DNA of 64,000 bases from Thermoplasmata archaeon (GTDB taxonomy: Archaea > Thermoplasmatota > Thermoplasmata > Lutacidiplasmatales > UBA184), in assembly GCA_021790425.1 (NCBI GenBank), contig JAJYEA010000003.1:1-64000 (forward strand). The letters are read 5' to 3'. Every line of letters begins with the position of its first letter. Within the stretch, counting starts at the first letter, position 1. This document shows, one piece after another, positions 53,536-63,031 of this stretch. The notes under the pieces were generated by a model. It was given only the letters and a program-made list of their open reading frames with translations. It did not search any database and was not told where the DNA came from. Made by a program: the position numbers and the translations under genes.

Positions 53536-54407
53536 CAGTTCACCCCGGGAAGGAAGGGGACGAGCAGGAGCCAGCCCGCGGCGATGCCGACCGTGGCGGC
53601 CATCCCGATGAGGTTGACCGAGCTCTTGCCGATCCAGCCCCGGTTCTCCGCGGAGGCGCCGACCACGCTGTCGACCTGGCACCCCAGCCAGCCCGCGAGC
53701 GCGATGCCCAGGAGCCAGAGGACCCCCTCCGCCGCGAGCGCGGATCCCGCGATCCAGAACGCCAGGAACCCGAAGGCGGCCGTGAGCAACGTGGCCCCGA
53801 GCGCGGCGAGCTCGCCCCGGAGGCTGATCCCGCCGTTGGTGCCGGGCTTCACGGGAGCGAATCCGAGGATGCTCACCGCGCCCGGTGCCAGCACCCCGAT
53901 CTCGGAGGCGAAGGTGTCGGCCGCCCCGAAGGAGATCGCCGCGGTGAAGAGGAAGGGGGCGAGGTCGGAGTACGCATCGGTCCCGGGAAGTGCGATGGGG
54001 AGGACCAGGATGAGGGGGATCACCGTGTGGGCGAGCACGTTCGCCACCCCCCGCTCTCCCTGCTTCCCCTCCCCCACCTTCTGCGCCTGCTTCTCGGAAA
54101 GTCGGTAGCGGGTCACCACCGCCCCCTCGAAGACGAAGAAGAGCATGACGGCGAGATAGGGGATCCCTCCCAGGACGAGGAAGGCGATGCCGAGGACGGC
54201 CGCCGTGACCGAGGCGGTCGCGGTGAGGACCTGGAACCGGACCGAGAGGATCGCGAGCACCAGCATGGTGGCGACCATCGCGGCCGCGATCGCGAGGCCC
54301 ACGGGGCCCAGGGAAAGGTCACCGAGCAGCGGAGTGCCCATGAGAGGGGAGGGGAGCCCGTCCCCTTTGAAGCCTTTGCCCGACCGAACGCCCCCGAGAA
54401 AGCTCAC
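53535..54407 (-). CDS. DUF92/TMEM19-family membrane protein
   Basis: The 290-aa protein has about seven membrane helices. Family motifs are KQGERGVANVLAH, GAADTFASEIGVLAPG, PVKPGTNGGISLRGELAALG and GCQVDSVVGAS. Plant members phosphorylate phytol phosphate, and an isoprenoid-lipid kinase role is a fair guess for archaea. An alternative ATG at 54341 would remove 22 N-terminal residues and looks like the more usual beginning. Confidence 0.82.
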   Translation of the reverse strand: MSFLGGVRSGKGFKGDGLPSPLMGTPLLGDLSLGPVGLAIAAAMVATMLVLAILSVRFQVLTATASVTAAVLGIAFLVLGGIPYLAVMLFFVFEGAVVTRYRLSEKQAQKVGEGKQGERGVANVLAHTVIPLILVLPIALPGTDAYSDLAPFLFTAAISFGAADTFASEIGVLAPGAVSILGFAPVKPGTNGGISLRGELAALGATLLTAAFGFLAFWIAGSALAAEGVLWLLGIALAGWLGCQVDSVVGASAENRGWIGKSSVNLIGMAATVGIAAGWLLLVPFLPGVN

Positions 54408-54448
54408 GTCGCGCCGGAGGGAGGGCGGTCAGACCCCTCCGCGGTCGC

Positions 54449-55714
54449 CTAGGTGAAACGGAGGTTCCGGAACCGGGCCCGCAGCGTCCGCACCTCGCCG
54501 CGCACGTTCGCGGACTCGAGCCCGCCTCTCCGGACCAAGGCGGCGGCACGCCGCATCTCCTTCGGGCCCATGCCGATCCGCGTCGCCTCGGCGGTGCCCA
54601 TGCGGCCGACGAGATCGATGATGAGGTCCTGGCTCTCCAGGCGCCGGGCGAAGGTGGTCGGGCCGATGCCATAGCGCTGTTTCAACGACGGCACGTCCAG
54701 GAAGACCTGGTGGGAGGCGGTGTACCCCTCGTCCTTGCCGAGCACGGGGACGCCCTCCTCGTCGAGCCCGCGGGCGAGGGCCTGCGAGTTCTCGATCACG
54801 GCGTCGGCGTAGGCCGAGCCGGCGCGCTCCGTCTCGAGGAGCGCCTGGCCGAGCGCGGCAATCCGGTTCCAGTGGGCGTTGTCCACGGTGCGCCACGTCA
54901 TCGCCCCGTCCATCTGCAGGAAGAGGTCCTCCCGGTTCGTGGCGATGACCCCTCCCTGGGGTCCGAAGAAGCTCTTGTGGGTCGACCCGTAGACCACGTC
55001 CGCTCCCTCACCCAGCGGGTCCTGGAACCGACCGCCCATGACGAGCCCGAGCACGTGGGAGGCGTCGTAGAAGAGGAGCCCGCCGACCTCGTGCACCGCC
55101 TCGGCGATCGGGGCCATCGGGTAGGGGAAGAGGAAGAAGCTCTGCCCGAGCAGGACCGCGTTGGGCTTCTCCCGCCGGATGTACGCGGCGAGCTCGTCCG
55201 GGTCGGCCCGGTGGGTCGGACCGTGCAGGGGAAGCGGCAGGACCTGGTGGCCGAGCACCGCGGGCAGGAATCCGGGGGCGTACCCGTCGTACCCCCCGTC
55301 GGGGGGAAAGACCGCCATGTAGCGCGCGCCGCGGGGGAGGAGGGAGGAGAGCACCGCCATCGCCGCGATGTGGCCCGAGAGCGGGCGCACGATCGCGTGC
55401 TGGGCATGCAGGAGCCGCGCCGTGACGCGGGCGGCCAGCGCCTCGACCTCGTCGGTGTAGCGCGTCCCGCCGTACCCGTTGTCCACGATCTCGCCCTCCA
55501 CCGACTGGTGGAGCGGCAGGGTGTAGCGCCGTCCCAGGTCGGTCGCGAGATAGTGCTGGACCGCGGGGGACGTGACGTTCTCCGAGGCCAGCAGATTGAG
55601 CGTCGTGCGGCCGCGCCACTTCTCGTGGGCGGCGACGAGCTCCTTGAGCGTGAGCTCCTCCCTCCGGTTGTTCGCCGCGACGGTCCCCTTCACACCCGCC
55701 CGCTTCGAGGTCAT
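54449..55714 (-). CDS. glyA: Serine hydroxymethyltransferase
   Basis: The 421-aa protein has LLASENVTSPAVQHYL, GRRYTLPLHQSVEGEIVDNGYGG, PLSGHIAAMAVL, YDASHVLGLVMGG and VYGSTHKSFFGPQGGVI with the PLP Lys. It interconverts serine and glycine, supplying one-carbon units. It fits with the serA run elsewhere in the window. Confidence 0.93.
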   Translation of the reverse strand: MTSKRAGVKGTVAANNRREELTLKELVAAHEKWRGRTTLNLLASENVTSPAVQHYLATDLGRRYTLPLHQSVEGEIVDNGYGGTRYTDEVEALAARVTARLLHAQHAIVRPLSGHIAAMAVLSSLLPRGARYMAVFPPDGGYDGYAPGFLPAVLGHQVLPLPLHGPTHRADPDELAAYIRREKPNAVLLGQSFFLFPYPMAPIAEAVHEVGGLLFYDASHVLGLVMGGRFQDPLGEGADVVYGSTHKSFFGPQGGVIATNREDLFLQMDGAMTWRTVDNAHWNRIAALGQALLETERAGSAYADAVIENSQALARGLDEEGVPVLGKDEGYTASHQVFLDVPSLKQRYGIGPTTFARRLESQDLIIDLVGRMGTAEATRIGMGPKEMRRAAALVRRGGLESANVRGEVRTLRARFRNLRFT

Positions 55715-55824
55715 GGATCTCGCGGGTCCGAGACGGCGCGGGACATATCACCTAGCGGGAGGAAGGGACCCCGGGGGCGCGCCACCGGGACGAGCGGGGC
55801 CGGGGGCCCGGACGGACCGCCGGC

Positions 55825-57900
55825 TCACCAGATGCTGACCCGGCGCTCCTCGGGCGCCCGCATGGGGGCCCCGGGCGGGATGCGGAACGCCTCCCAGAAG
55901 GGAGGGAAGTTCACGAGCGGCCCGATGGCCCGGTAGGGTCCGGGGGAATGCGGGTCGATGGTCAGCCGGCGGCGCAGGTCGGGTTCCCGGGTGTTCTCGC
56001 GCCAGAGCTGGGCGTAGGCGAGGAAGAACCGCTGGCGCGGGGTGAGCCCGTCGTGGGTCCCGTCCGGGGTGCGCCCGTCGGCGAGGCGCCGCTCGAGCGC
56101 CTCGAAGGCGATGCTGATCCCCCCCAGGTCGGCGATGTTCTCGCCCATGGTGAGCTCGCCGTTGATGGGGGTCCCCCGCAGGGGCTCGTAGCTCCCGAAC
56201 TGGTCGACGATCCGGCGCGACCGGCGCGTGAACTCCGCGGCGTCCGAGGGCGCCCACCAGTCGCGGAGGTTGCCGGAGGCATCGTACTTCCGCCCCTGGT
56301 CGTCGTAGCCGTGGGTGATCTCGTGGCCGATCACCGCCCCGATGGCCCCGAAGTTCACGGCGTCGTCCAGGGTGACGTCGAAGAAGGGCGGCTGGAGGAT
56401 CCCCGCCGGGAAGACGATCTCGTTCTTCGACGGGTCGAAGTAGGCGTTCACGGTGGGAGGGGTCATGAACCACTCCGCGCGGTCGACGGGACCTCCCGCG
56501 CGCTGGAGCTGACGGCGCACCTCGAAGCCGGACGCCCGGCGGAGGTTCCCGAGATAGTCGGTCCGGGAGATGCGGACGGAGGAGTAGTCCCGGAAGCGCT
56601 CGGGGTGGCCGATCTTCGAGGTGAACCGGTCGAACTTCTCGAGGGCCCGCGTCCGGGTGACCGGGGACATCCACTCGAGGCGCGCGAGGCGCTCGCGGAA
56701 GACCGTGCGCAGGTCCCGGACGAGCTCCTCCATGCGGCTCCGCGCCTCGGGAGGGAAGTGCCGCCGCACGTAGAGCTCCCCCAGGGCCTCGCCCATCGCC
56801 CGGTCGATGGTGGTCGCCGCCCGGCGCCACGGAGGCTCGGGCCGGTCCTGCCCCAGGAGGCGGCGGTGGAAGAAGGCGAAGTCCTCGGCCTCGACCTCGT
56901 CGTGGAGGAAGGAAGCGGCCTCGTGGAGGAACTGCCACCGGAGATAGGCCTTCCAGTCGGAGAGGTCGTGGCCGGGCAGGGCGCGGTCGAGCGCCTCGAA
57001 GAACTCGGGCTGCCCCACGATGACCCCCGGGACCGGCGGCAGGCCGAGCATCGAGAGGTAGCGGGGCCACTCCAGGTGCGGGTAGCGCCCCGCCAGGTCC
57101 TCGATCGAATAGGGATGGTAGTTCTTCTCGGGGTCGCGGAGCTCCGCGCGGCGGCGGCTGGCCTTCGCCAGCTCGGTCTCGAGCGCGAGCACCGTCTTCG
57201 CCCCGGCGCGGGACTCGGCCGGGGAGTCGCCCGCCAGGGCGAAGATCCGGCCCACGTGACGGAGGTAGTGCCCCCGGACCTCCCGGAACGGCTCCTCCAG
57301 GTAGTAGTCGCGGTCGGGCATCGCGAGCCCTCCCTGGTAGAGGTAGACCGCGTAGACCGAGCTCTGCTTCCGGTCGGGATGGACCCGGGGCTCGAACGCT
57401 CCGCGGACGCCGGCCCGGTGGAACCGGGCGAGCATCGCGATCACATCGCGGTTCGAGCGCATCCTCTCGATCGCCGCGAGGTCGGCCAGGATCGGGCGGA
57501 AGCCCAGCCGGTTCCGTCGCTCCGTGTCGAGCGCCGAGGCGTAGAAGTCCCCCACCTTCCGCGCCACCCCGTCGGGGCTCTCGCGGGGCAGGGCCGCGGC
57601 CTCCTCGAGGATCCCGTGGAGGAGGCGGAAGTTCCGTTCGATGAGCTCGTTGAACGCGCCCCAGCGGGTCTTGTCCGCCGGGACGGGATGGGCCTGCGTC
57701 CAGGAGCCCGTCGCATATCGGTAGAAGTCCCGGGCCGGTTCGGCGGTCCGGTCCATGTGCGCCACCGAGAAGCGGGGGACGTCGTCCCCGGTCGGGGACA
57801 CCGCCCGTCGGGAGGTCGGAGGGCGCCGGCGCGCCGCGGGGGTGGCCCGTCCCCGCGACGGGGCCGTTCGCGGGGGCTTACGCGAGGTCTTGCGCACCAT
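55825..57900 (-). CDS. M13-family metallopeptidase (neprilysin/PepO-like)
   Basis: The 691-aa protein contains the zinc motif GHEITHGYDDQGRK (HExxH), ENIADLGGISIAFEAL (ExxAD, third ligand), VNAYFDPSKNEIVFPAGIL and the N-terminal FYRYATGSWTQAHPVP. These define M13 endopeptidases. The first 45 residues are Arg/Pro-rich without a signal peptide, so the enzyme is probably cytoplasmic. The track's longer ORF runs into tRNA-Val; I start at MVRKTSRK, or possibly MDRTAEPARDF further in. Confidence 0.9.
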   Translation of the reverse strand: MVRKTSRKPPRTAPSRGRATPAARRRPPTSRRAVSPTGDDVPRFSVAHMDRTAEPARDFYRYATGSWTQAHPVPADKTRWGAFNELIERNFRLLHGILEEAAALPRESPDGVARKVGDFYASALDTERRNRLGFRPILADLAAIERMRSNRDVIAMLARFHRAGVRGAFEPRVHPDRKQSSVYAVYLYQGGLAMPDRDYYLEEPFREVRGHYLRHVGRIFALAGDSPAESRAGAKTVLALETELAKASRRRAELRDPEKNYHPYSIEDLAGRYPHLEWPRYLSMLGLPPVPGVIVGQPEFFEALDRALPGHDLSDWKAYLRWQFLHEAASFLHDEVEAEDFAFFHRRLLGQDRPEPPWRRAATTIDRAMGEALGELYVRRHFPPEARSRMEELVRDLRTVFRERLARLEWMSPVTRTRALEKFDRFTSKIGHPERFRDYSSVRISRTDYLGNLRRASGFEVRRQLQRAGGPVDRAEWFMTPPTVNAYFDPSKNEIVFPAGILQPPFFDVTLDDAVNFGAIGAVIGHEITHGYDDQGRKYDASGNLRDWWAPSDAAEFTRRSRRIVDQFGSYEPLRGTPINGELTMGENIADLGGISIAFEALERRLADGRTPDGTHDGLTPRQRFFLAYAQLWRENTREPDLRRRLTIDPHSPGPYRAIGPLVNFPPFWEAFRIPPGAPMRAPEERRVSIW

Positions 57901-57938
57901 GGGCCTGGAATGTCCGGGGGGGTGCCACGACCGCGAAG

Positions 57939-58011
57939 TGGGCTCGGCCGGATTCGAACCGGCGACCTGGTGTGTGTGAGACACCCGTCATAACCACTAG
58001 ACCACGAGCCC
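57939..58011 (-). tRNA. tRNA-Val (CAC)
   Basis: The acceptor GGGCTCG pairs with CGAGCCC, the D stem GTCT pairs with the following GAC half, the anticodon arm is GGTGT-CTCACAC-ACACC with anticodon CAC, the T arm is GCCGG-TTCGAAT-CCGGC and the discriminator is A. No intron is present. Confidence 0.94.
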
Positions 58012-58068
58012 TCGGCCCCTCCACCGTCGCAAGTTCATCAACCTTCCGGACGGCGGTCCGGAGGCCCC

Positions 58069-59406
58069 TCACCACGAGGGGCTCGACCATTCCGTGAGCG
58101 ACCGGGACACCGGCAAGCTCGGGGGGAACTCGACGGTCTCGTCCCGTCCCGCCCCATAGCTCACCAGGCTCACCGGGACCCCGGTCTCCTCGCCGACGTA
58201 GCGTAGGTACTGGATGAGCTCGCGCGGAAGCGCCTCCCATCCCTCGTTCCGGATCCGGTCCTTGAGCGCGGGCGTGAACTCGCCCCAGGAGGGGAAGGTC
58301 TCGTAGACCGGTTCGATCTTCTCGAAATCCTCGGCCACGGAGGGGGGGTAGTCCGTGAAGCGGGTCCCGTCCCGGGCCTGGTAGGCGGTGCCGACCTTGA
58401 CCTCGTCCTCGCCTCCGAGGACGTCGACCTTGGTGACCGCGAAGGAGGTGAACCCGTTGACGCGGGCGGCGTAGCGCAGGAGCACCAGGTCGAGCCAGCC
58501 GCACCGGCGGGGCCGTCCCGTCGTGGCGCCGCGCTCCCCGCCCCGCTCGCGCAGGCGTTCGCCCGTGGCGTCGAAGAGCTCGGTGGGGAACGGCCCGTTC
58601 CCCACGCGCGTCGCGTAGGCCTTCGTGATCCCGAGGATGGAGTCGAGCTCCCGTGGCGGAAGTCCCGCCCCGGTGAAGGCCCCGGCCACGGTCGTGTGGG
58701 AGGAGGTGGTGTAGGGATAGGTCCCGTAGTCGATGTCGAGGAGAGAGCCCTGGGCGCCCTCGAGGAGCACGTGCTCCCCGTGCTCGATCGCCCGCCACAG
58801 GAGCGGTTCCGTGGGATGGATGTAGGTCTGGAGCTCCTCGTAGGCGGCGTGGAGCTCCGCGGCCACCGTGTCGATGGGGGGGAGTTCGCGTCCTTCCCCG
58901 TTGATGTGGGACTTCACCCGGTAGAGGCGCTCGAGACGCTCATGGAGGAGATGGGGCCGGGCGAGCTCCCCGAGCCGTATCCCCCATCGCCCGGCCCGGT
59001 CCTCGTAGGCCGGTCCGATGCCGCGCAGGGTCGTGCCCCCGGGGGTCTTGCCGCGCATCTCCTCCTCCCAGGCATCCTCGATACGGTGCCAGGGGAGGAT
59101 GACGTGCGCCCGGTCGCTGAGATAAAGGGTACCCCGGAAGAGGCCGGCCTGGCGCAGGGAACGGATCTCACCCACGAGGTCCGTGGGCGACACGACCATG
59201 CCGGGACCGCCCACCGCGGAGCAGTCGCCGCGCAGGATCCCGCTCGGGATCTGGTGGAGCACCACGCGCTGGCCGTCGATCACGATGGAGTGGCCGGCGT
59301 TCGGCCCGCCCTGGTAGCGGACCACCCAGTCTGCCGATCCGGCAAGGTAGTCCGAGATCTTCCCCTTGCCCTCGTCCCCGAATTGGGCCCCTACGACTGC
59401 AGTGAC
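58069..59406 (-). CDS. purA: Adenylosuccinate synthetase, without a canonical start codon
   Basis: The reading frame encodes AVVGAQFGDEGKGKISDYLA at its start, the P-loop with the catalytic Asp, then GGPNAGHSI, LEGAQGSLLDIDYGTYPYTTSS and a C-terminal region of full bacterial length (445 aa). It commits IMP to AMP synthesis. The ORF track starts 27 codons too late, after the P-loop. In frame between the upstream TAG and the P-loop there is no ATG, GTG or TTG; the expected initiator position reads GTC (59404-59406). A TATA-like CTTATCC and a GAGGGGAAGG lie just upstream. Either a base error, a rare start codon or a real mutation is involved. Confidence 0.88.
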   Translation of the reverse strand, partial: VTAVVGAQFGDEGKGKISDYLAGSADWVVRYQGGPNAGHSIVIDGQRVVLHQIPSGILRGDCSAVGGPGMVVSPTDLVGEIRSLRQAGLFRGTLYLSDRAHVILPWHRIEDAWEEEMRGKTPGGTTLRGIGPAYEDRAGRWGIRLGELARPHLLHERLERLYRVKSHINGEGRELPPIDTVAAELHAAYEELQTYIHPTEPLLWRAIEHGEHVLLEGAQGSLLDIDYGTYPYTTSSHTTVAGAFTGAGLPPRELDSILGITKAYATRVGNGPFPTELFDATGERLRERGGERGATTGRPRRCGWLDLVLLRYAARVNGFTSFAVTKVDVLGGEDEVKVGTAYQARDGTRFTDYPPSVAEDFEKIEPVYETFPSWGEFTPALKDRIRNEGWEALPRELIQYLRYVGEETGVPVSLVSYGAGRDETVEFPPSLPVSRSLTEWSSPSW

Positions 59407-59489
59407 CGGCGTACGCCTTCCCCTCGAACGGGGCTAGTCGCAGGGGCGGATAAGGGTTGTTTTGTGGCCTCGCCCCTGCAGGGCGTGGA

Positions 59490-61541
59490 CTACTGCTGCG
59501 GGTACGGGGGCTGGTTCGGGTCCGCCCCCGAGGGGTAGCCGGGGGCCGGCTCAGCGGGCGGGGCCTGCTGGTCCGCCGGTGGGCTCTGCTGGTTCCACTG
59601 CTCGACCCCTGCGTTCTTGCCCTTGTGGCTCGACCCGCCCTGGCGGCGGCGCCGGAAGATCAGGACCGCGAGGACCGCGCCGATTAGGACCACGAGCAGG
59701 AGGATGAGGTCCGCGACCGTGAAGGTCGTGCCCGCCCCGAAGATCGTGTAGTCGAGCATGCTCGGCGAACCGTTCACCGCCACCGCATTGACCGTGCTCG
59801 CGCCGCCAACCCCCTGGATGACGGCCACGAACTGGATCAGGATGACCCCGTTCCCGGCGCTCGAGGGGATGGTGACCGAGAACGTTCCGGAGGTCGAGGT
59901 CTCCAGGACCTCCACCGGTTGCTGGTTCGAGTTCGTGATGCTGATGTTCACGGTGAAGACCTTGGGGGCCCCGGCGTTCCCGGTCGGGGTGAGCGTGTAG
60001 CCGAAGTTGAGGGTCTGGCCCGGCTGGTAGGTCCCCGTGGCGTACGACGACGGCGTCTTCAGGGTCACGATCAGGATGTAGCCCGAGTTCTCGTGGAGCT
60101 GAACGTTCTGGCCCGAGATGATACCATTCGCGGTCGTCTGCGCGACCACGGTCACCGTGTAGCCGGGGAGCGTGCCGGTCTTCGGGACATTGAAGTTGAA
60201 GGAGGTCCCGCTCACGGTGGCGTTGTAGAGGATGACCCCTCCGCTGGAGACGAGCCCGAAGTACGTCGCTCCGTTGAAAACGCTACCAACCGTGGAGATG
60301 GAGACCGTGATCGTGTCCCCGGGGTTGTAGTAGGCCTCATTGGTCGTGACGACCAGTTCGGGAGGGTTGACCGCGGCGCACGCACTGTAGCCGGCGGTGG
60401 AGGCGGTGTTGTTGTTCGCCAGCACCACGAGCTGGACCGAGCCGGTCTCGGTCACGGGGATCGAGATGCTTGGGAGCGATCCGGAGGTCCCGGAAATACC
60501 GGTCCCCATCCCCAGGATGACCTGGTTGCCGCTCGAGCAGTAGCTGTCGGAGTAGAGGATCGCCTCCCACCAAGTCGCGGACCACCCACCGGAGGGAACC
60601 CCGCCGGTGTAGGTGGAGAGCGTGAAGTTCGAGTGCACGGTGTCCCCGCCGAAATACTGCCCGGCGTTGAGCTGCACCTCGACGATCGCAGAGGGGATCA
60701 CGTTGATCCGCACCGAGGTCCAGACCGTCACGTGGATGGCGGGGTTGTTGGAGTCGGTCATGGAAATCGTGACGTTGAGGGAACCCGTCCCGAGGTTCGT
60801 GGTCTGGACGACCCCGCTCGCGATCCCCTGGGTGTTCGTCGTCATGGAGGACGGGAACCCGGGGATCGTGACCGTGTTACCATTGAAGTAGAAGGCGGCG
60901 GATGCGTTCTGGTCCGCCCACGGAAAGTTGCCGCCAGCGGTCGGGACCATCGCGGTGACCACGAGGAGGAAGTTCGCGCCAGGGCTGAAGGAATTGTAGC
61001 AGTTCCCGTTCGCACCGTAGGTGGGGCGGGGGCAGAGGGAGATCGACGGGGTGTTCCCGATGTCCAGGGAGGCGCCGCCCTGCTCGGTCCCGGAGCCGTT
61101 GGGCAACGAGGCGTTGGCCACAACGGTGAAGATGATGGTCGACCCGTAGGAGGCGTTCACAGGCACCGTAAAGGGCTCGGCGATGAAGTTGGAGGGGGTC
61201 GGATGCTGGTTCAGGTTCGGGACGAGCTGGCTGTACATGGGCCTGTTGGTCGGAGTGTAGTAGGCGACCACGAACACGGAGTTGACATTGGCCTGCGGGC
61301 CGTCGTTCGTGTTGTTGAACACGTTGATGTAGAGCGTCGCGGCGTCGCCGGGCAGCTTGTAGGGGCGGTCGAAGGTGACGTAGACGTTGTACGGCGTGTA
61401 AGCTCCCGGGGTGGCGGATAGGGAGTGGGAGGAGGGGGTCGCCGGAGCGGGAGCCGCGCTGGCATTCCAGGCCAGCCCTCCCGAAGCCAGCAGAAGGGCA
61501 ATCAAGCCAACGCTATACCAGGCTGTTCTGGACGTCTGCAT
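59490..61541 (-). CDS. Membrane-anchored surface protein with beta-sandwich repeats
   Basis: The 683-aa protein has a signal peptide (WYSVGLIALLLASGGLAWNASAA), an extracellular region rich in Thr, Ser, Asn and Gly with beta-strand repeats (YNPGDTITVSIST, YTVTVVAQT), a membrane helix near 605-625 followed by a basic stop (FRRRRQGG), and a Pro/Gln-rich cytoplasmic tail. No enzyme motif is visible. A TATA-like CTTTATTATC lies about 30 nt before the ATG. Its role is unknown. Confidence 0.7.
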   Translation of the reverse strand: MQTSRTAWYSVGLIALLLASGGLAWNASAAPAPATPSSHSLSATPGAYTPYNVYVTFDRPYKLPGDAATLYINVFNNTNDGPQANVNSVFVVAYYTPTNRPMYSQLVPNLNQHPTPSNFIAEPFTVPVNASYGSTIIFTVVANASLPNGSGTEQGGASLDIGNTPSISLCPRPTYGANGNCYNSFSPGANFLLVVTAMVPTAGGNFPWADQNASAAFYFNGNTVTIPGFPSSMTTNTQGIASGVVQTTNLGTGSLNVTISMTDSNNPAIHVTVWTSVRINVIPSAIVEVQLNAGQYFGGDTVHSNFTLSTYTGGVPSGGWSATWWEAILYSDSYCSSGNQVILGMGTGISGTSGSLPSISIPVTETGSVQLVVLANNNTASTAGYSACAAVNPPELVVTTNEAYYNPGDTITVSISTVGSVFNGATYFGLVSSGGVILYNATVSGTSFNFNVPKTGTLPGYTVTVVAQTTANGIISGQNVQLHENSGYILIVTLKTPSSYATGTYQPGQTLNFGYTLTPTGNAGAPKVFTVNISITNSNQQPVEVLETSTSGTFSVTIPSSAGNGVILIQFVAVIQGVGGASTVNAVAVNGSPSMLDYTIFGAGTTFTVADLILLLVVLIGAVLAVLIFRRRRQGGSSHKGKNAGVEQWNQQSPPADQQAPPAEPAPGYPSGADPNQPPYPQQ

Positions 61542-61731
61542 ACCCCTACAGACAGCGTGGGAGGATAATAAAGGTTAGTTTATGCGTTCGATGAGGCTAC
61601 CACCCTGCAAACGGGCCCAAAACAGGGCGATTTTCGACGTCTGCCACCCGTATGGATAATCCCGAGCGCGAGAAGATGAGAAGGCGTGTCACACAGCAGG
61701 CCTTAAGGAGTATTTGGGTTCACCGTGGGCC

Positions 61732-62865
61732 ATGCTCTCTACGCGGGTCCGGGAGCTTGAGATGTCGGGCATCCGGAAGATGTTCGATGCTGCCCCTCCC
61801 GACGTGGTGAACCTGGGGCTCGGCGAGCCGGATTTCGACCCCCCGGAGGAGGTCCGTGAGGCGCTCTTCCAGGCCGTCCGCCAAGGATTGAACAAGTATG
61901 GGCCCTCGGCCGGCATCGCCCCCTTGCGCGAGGCGATCGCGCGGAAGTATGCCCGCCACGACCCGACCACCACGCTCGAGAACGTCCTCGTGACCGTGGG
62001 AGGATCCGAGGGCCTCGCGGTCGTCGCCCTCAGTATGTACAACCCCGGGGACGAGGTGCTGGTCCCCAACCCGGGCTTCGTGCTCTACGGCCCCCACGCC
62101 CGCCTGGCCGGGGCGCGCCCCGTGCCCTACCCCCTCACCAAGGAGAACTCCTTCCTTCCGGACCTCGACGGGCTCGAGAAGCTCATCACCCCCCGGACGA
62201 AGGCCATCGTGGTGAACTCCCCCTCCAACCCCACCGGGGCGGTCATCCCCCGGAAGATGGTGGACCAGATCTGCGCCCTGGCCAACGCCCACGACCTGGC
62301 CGTGATCTCGGACGAGGCCTACGACGAGATCGTCTACACCACCGAGCCGTTCACGAGCTTCTGGGGGAGGGCGGACAAGGTGGTCGTCGTGAACTCCTTC
62401 TCCAAGACCTTCGCCATGACGGGGTGGCGCCTCGGCTACCTCCTGGCGCCCCGTGCTTTCGTGGCCGAGGCCAACAAGATCCACTACCATCTGGTGGCCT
62501 GCCCGGCGACCCCGCCCCAGATCGCGGCGCTCAAGGGCCTCGAGGTCTCCGCCCCCGCGACCCAGGCGATGACCCGGGAGTTCCGCGCCCGGCGCGACAT
62601 CATCGTGAAGGGGCTCCGCGCCATCCCCGGCATGTCGATCGTCTCCCCCAAGGGGGCCTTCTACGCCTTCCCCGCCATCGACTGGGGGGACCGTTCCGAC
62701 GTGGAGGTCGCGCAGGGGCTGCTCCGCAAGGGACTGCTCCTCACCCCGGGCACCTCCTTCGGGAGCCTCGGGGAGGGCCACCTCCGGCTCTCCTTCGCCA
62801 CCTCGCGGGACAAGATCCAGCGCGCCCTCGAGATCCTGCGGGCGTACGCGGACGACCGGTCGTGA
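61732..62865 (+). CDS. Aspartate-type aminotransferase (class I/II)
   Basis: The protein is 377 aa from the chosen ATG. It has VVNLGLGEPDFDPPEEV, NKYGPSAGIAPLREAIA, NSPSNPTGAV, ISDEAYDEIVY and the PLP-Lys motif NSFSKTFAMTGWRLGY, ending with the FATSRDKIQRALEIL segment. It is an AspC/AroC-like enzyme; substrate range cannot be read off. A TATA-like CCTTAAGG about 28 nt upstream supports the ATG at 61732 over the track's GTG. Confidence 0.9.
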   Translation: MLSTRVRELEMSGIRKMFDAAPPDVVNLGLGEPDFDPPEEVREALFQAVRQGLNKYGPSAGIAPLREAIARKYARHDPTTTLENVLVTVGGSEGLAVVALSMYNPGDEVLVPNPGFVLYGPHARLAGARPVPYPLTKENSFLPDLDGLEKLITPRTKAIVVNSPSNPTGAVIPRKMVDQICALANAHDLAVISDEAYDEIVYTTEPFTSFWGRADKVVVVNSFSKTFAMTGWRLGYLLAPRAFVAEANKIHYHLVACPATPPQIAALKGLEVSAPATQAMTREFRARRDIIVKGLRAIPGMSIVSPKGAFYAFPAIDWGDRSDVEVAQGLLRKGLLLTPGTSFGSLGEGHLRLSFATSRDKIQRALEILRAYADDRS

Positions 62866-63017
62866 AGACCCTCATCTTGGGACTCGCGTTCCGGGCCCTC
62901 GCGCGCGTCAACCGTGATCCGGAGAAGCAGCGGGCGCTCGCGCAGATGGCCGATGAGATGCTCGCCCTCTCCCAGATACCGCGGAAGCCGGTGCACAAAC
63001 CCGTGGGAAATCGGTAA
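62862..63017 (+). CDS. 51-aa conserved-looking small protein
   Basis: This ORF starts with GTG, overlaps the aminotransferase stop in GTGA and encodes [19 protein letters not shown], an amphipathic and basic helix pair, ending in HKPVGNR. It is shorter than the track threshold and is followed by pdxS after 14 nt. No function can be assigned. The four-base overlap and the normal codon use suggest that it is translated. Confidence 0.5.
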   Translation: MKTLILGLAFRALARVNRDPEKQRALAQMADEMLALSQIPRKPVHKPVGNR

Positions 63018-63031
63018 ATAGCGAGTGGGGA

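Noticed and set aside
57901-57984. N-terminal extension of the M13 peptidase
   Set aside because: It would be encoded by the tRNA-Val gene.
58914-59325. purA starting at MVRYQGG as in the ORF track
   Set aside because: This start would remove the GDEGKGK P-loop needed for catalysis, although that motif is encoded in frame just upstream.
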